A DNA stretch of 64,000 nt from an uncultured Kordia sp. (GTDB lineage Bacteria; Bacteroidota; Bacteroidia; Flavobacteriales; Flavobacteriaceae): positions 310,001-374,000 of the forward strand of contig NZ_CANMEZ010000004.1 of NCBI RefSeq assembly GCF_947496985.1. Direction: 5' to 3'. The notes beneath the pieces are model-generated. The model worked only from the letters and a program-made list of their open reading frames with translations. It had not been told where the DNA came from and searched no databases. Shown one piece after another: positions 63,040 to 64,000 of the stretch. How positions within the stretch are numbered: position 1 is the first letter of the stretch; each line of letters begins with the position of its first letter. Made by a program: the position numbers and the translations under genes.

Positions 63040-64000
63040 TTAATTTGCTACATCACTTATAAATTTGATACGATACAAACGTAATTCTTCATCGTCATAA
63101 TCGCCATCAAATTCTTCCATAGCCTCAGAAATCTTATCATTTTCAGATTCTAAAAAATATTCATGAATCTCTTCTTGTTGATCTTCATCTAATACTTCGT
63201 CAATCCAATAATTAATGTTTAATTTTGTGCCACTATATACAATCTGTTCCATTTCTTTAATGAAATCAGTCATTGAAAGGCCTTTTGCAGCAGCAATATC
63301 ATCTAACGGAAGTTTTCTATCTACATTTTGAATGATATATAGTTTTAGAGCAGAATTAACTCCTGTACTTTTTACAACTAAATCATCTGGTCGAACGATA
63401 TCGTTTTCATCTACATATTTCTTTATGAATTCTATAAAGTCTTTTCCGTATTTTTTAGCTTTCCCGTCACCTACTCCATGAATATTTTTCATTTCTTCTA
63501 CAGAAATAGGGTATTTTAATGCCATATCTTCCAAAGATGGATCTTGAAAAACAACAAAAGGCGGAACTCCTAAACGTTTAGAAACTTTCTTTCGTAAATC
63601 TTTCAACATATTCATCAATTTCTGATCTGCAACAGCGCCACCACCTTTAGCAGCAGTAATAATACTATCATTACTTGCATCATCAAAACTATGATCCTCC
63701 GTCATCATAAATGATTTAGGGCTCTCCATAAATGCTAATCCAGCTTCTGTAAGTTTTATAACACCATAAGTTTCAATATCTTTACGAAGAAAGCCTGCAA
63801 CTAAAATTTGCCGAATTAACGCCATCCAATATTTATCATCATGCGATTTTCCTAAACCAAAAAACGGTTGTAAGTGTGTTTTATGTGACTTTATTAAAGC
63901 ATTTTCATGTCCAATCAATACATTTACCACATTACGTGATTTATATGTTTGCTTGGTATTCTGAATTGTTTTTAACAATTCAACAACTTGGTCTTGTGCT
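63040..64000 (-). CDS. recQ: RecQ helicase, C-terminal part (5' end outside window)
   Basis: The reading frame is open through position 64000, so the gene starts beyond the window; only the last ~320 residues are here. They contain the RQC winged-helix part (HKTHLQPFFGLGKSHDDKYWMALIRQILVAGFL) and the HRDC domain (LMNMLKDLRKKVSKRLGVPPFVVFQDPSLEDMALKYPISVEEMKNIHGVG). An acidic tail (DDEELRLYRIKFISDVAN) ends the protein. This is the standard RecQ C-terminus; the ATPase motor itself is not visible. The frame contains no ATG that would be a credible internal start. Confidence 0.9.
   Translation of the reverse strand, partial: AQDQVVELLKTIQNTKQTYKSRNVVNVLIGHENALIKSHKTHLQPFFGLGKSHDDKYWMALIRQILVAGFLRKDIETYGVIKLTEAGLAFMESPKSFMMTEDHSFDDASNDSIITAAKGGGAVADQKLMNMLKDLRKKVSKRLGVPPFVVFQDPSLEDMALKYPISVEEMKNIHGVGDGKAKKYGKDFIEFIKKYVDENDIVRPDDLVVKSTGVNSALKLYIIQNVDRKLPLDDIAAAKGLSMTDFIKEMEQIVYSGTKLNINYWIDEVLDEDQQEEIHEYFLESENDKISEAMEEFDGDYDDEELRLYRIKFISDVAN

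Noticed and set aside
1-64000. Prophage, toxin-antitoxin, restriction-modification, secretion-system or CRISPR locus
   Set aside because: I looked for integrases, phage structural genes, paired toxin/antitoxin frames, methyltransferases and Cas motifs and saw none.

Overview
The window looks like chromosomal DNA of a marine-type Flavobacteriaceae (Bacteroidota). It is AT-rich. It carries a type IX secretion (T9SS) C-terminal sorting domain, a TonB-dependent-receptor-like barrel, LytS/LytTR two-component pairs, -7 promoter boxes of the TAnnTTTG kind, and double-glycine leader peptides of the style common in Kordia and relatives. The genus is inference; Kordia is my best guess. I see no rRNA, tRNA, CRISPR array, insertion sequence, prophage or replication origin.

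Layout. 0-6 kb: an S41 protease, a CaCA-type cation exchanger, two orphan lanthipeptide-like precursor peptides, a CASTOR/POLLUX-type channel and a solitary ExbD. 6.2-6.6 kb: a decayed AidA/PixA-family inclusion-body gene. 6.7-16 kb: a giant secreted protein (N-formylglutamate-amidohydrolase-like head, FN3, GEVED, six Ig-like repeats, two MAM-like modules, T9SS tail), a membrane-anchored patatin and a flavin amine oxidase. 16-18.4 kb: a regulator with two AraC DNA-binding domains above SnoaL-like and YHS genes. 18.5-21.7 kb: a BlaI repressor overlapping an M56 sensor protease fused to about 16 ankyrin repeats, with paired palindromic operators. 21.9-28.1 kb: a LytS/LytTR pair, a CPBP protease with a membrane-bound XRE regulator, and an SDR/AraC pair. 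28.3-33.7 kb: small, mostly unrelated minus-strand genes (AlkD-like, DUF2695, AraC-GyrI, PD40 lipoprotein) whose spacers share inverted AACGG-type ends and look cassette-like. 34-45.4 kb: two small secreted Cys proteins, a second LytS/LytTR pair divergent from a TonB-receptor-like barrel, ung, mutS2, a DCC thiol protein, a GIN-domain protein and a broken gene. 45.5 kb: a third Cys-rich GG-leader peptide. 46.4-53.6 kb: the housekeeping block parE - small membrane protein - parC, plus ychF. 53.9-64 kb: M14 carboxypeptidase, csaA, a thioredoxin-like protein, DUF1330, a DinB-fold protein, a cyclophilin-FKBP fusion, a small acidic lipoprotein with a TPR histidine kinase and response regulator, and the 3' part of recQ.

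How the genes work together. The strongest functional units are blaI/M56-ankyrin (repressor plus sensor protease), the SnoaL-YHS operon with its double-AraC regulator, the two LytS/LytTR pairs, the TPR kinase/regulator with its small lipoprotein, and parE/parC. No complete new defence or biosynthetic system is visible. The most novel-looking items are the M56-ankyrin antirepressor, the orphan RiPP precursors, the cassette-like spacers, and the repeated TTAACTTGA motif upstream of the small lipoprotein and TPR kinase.
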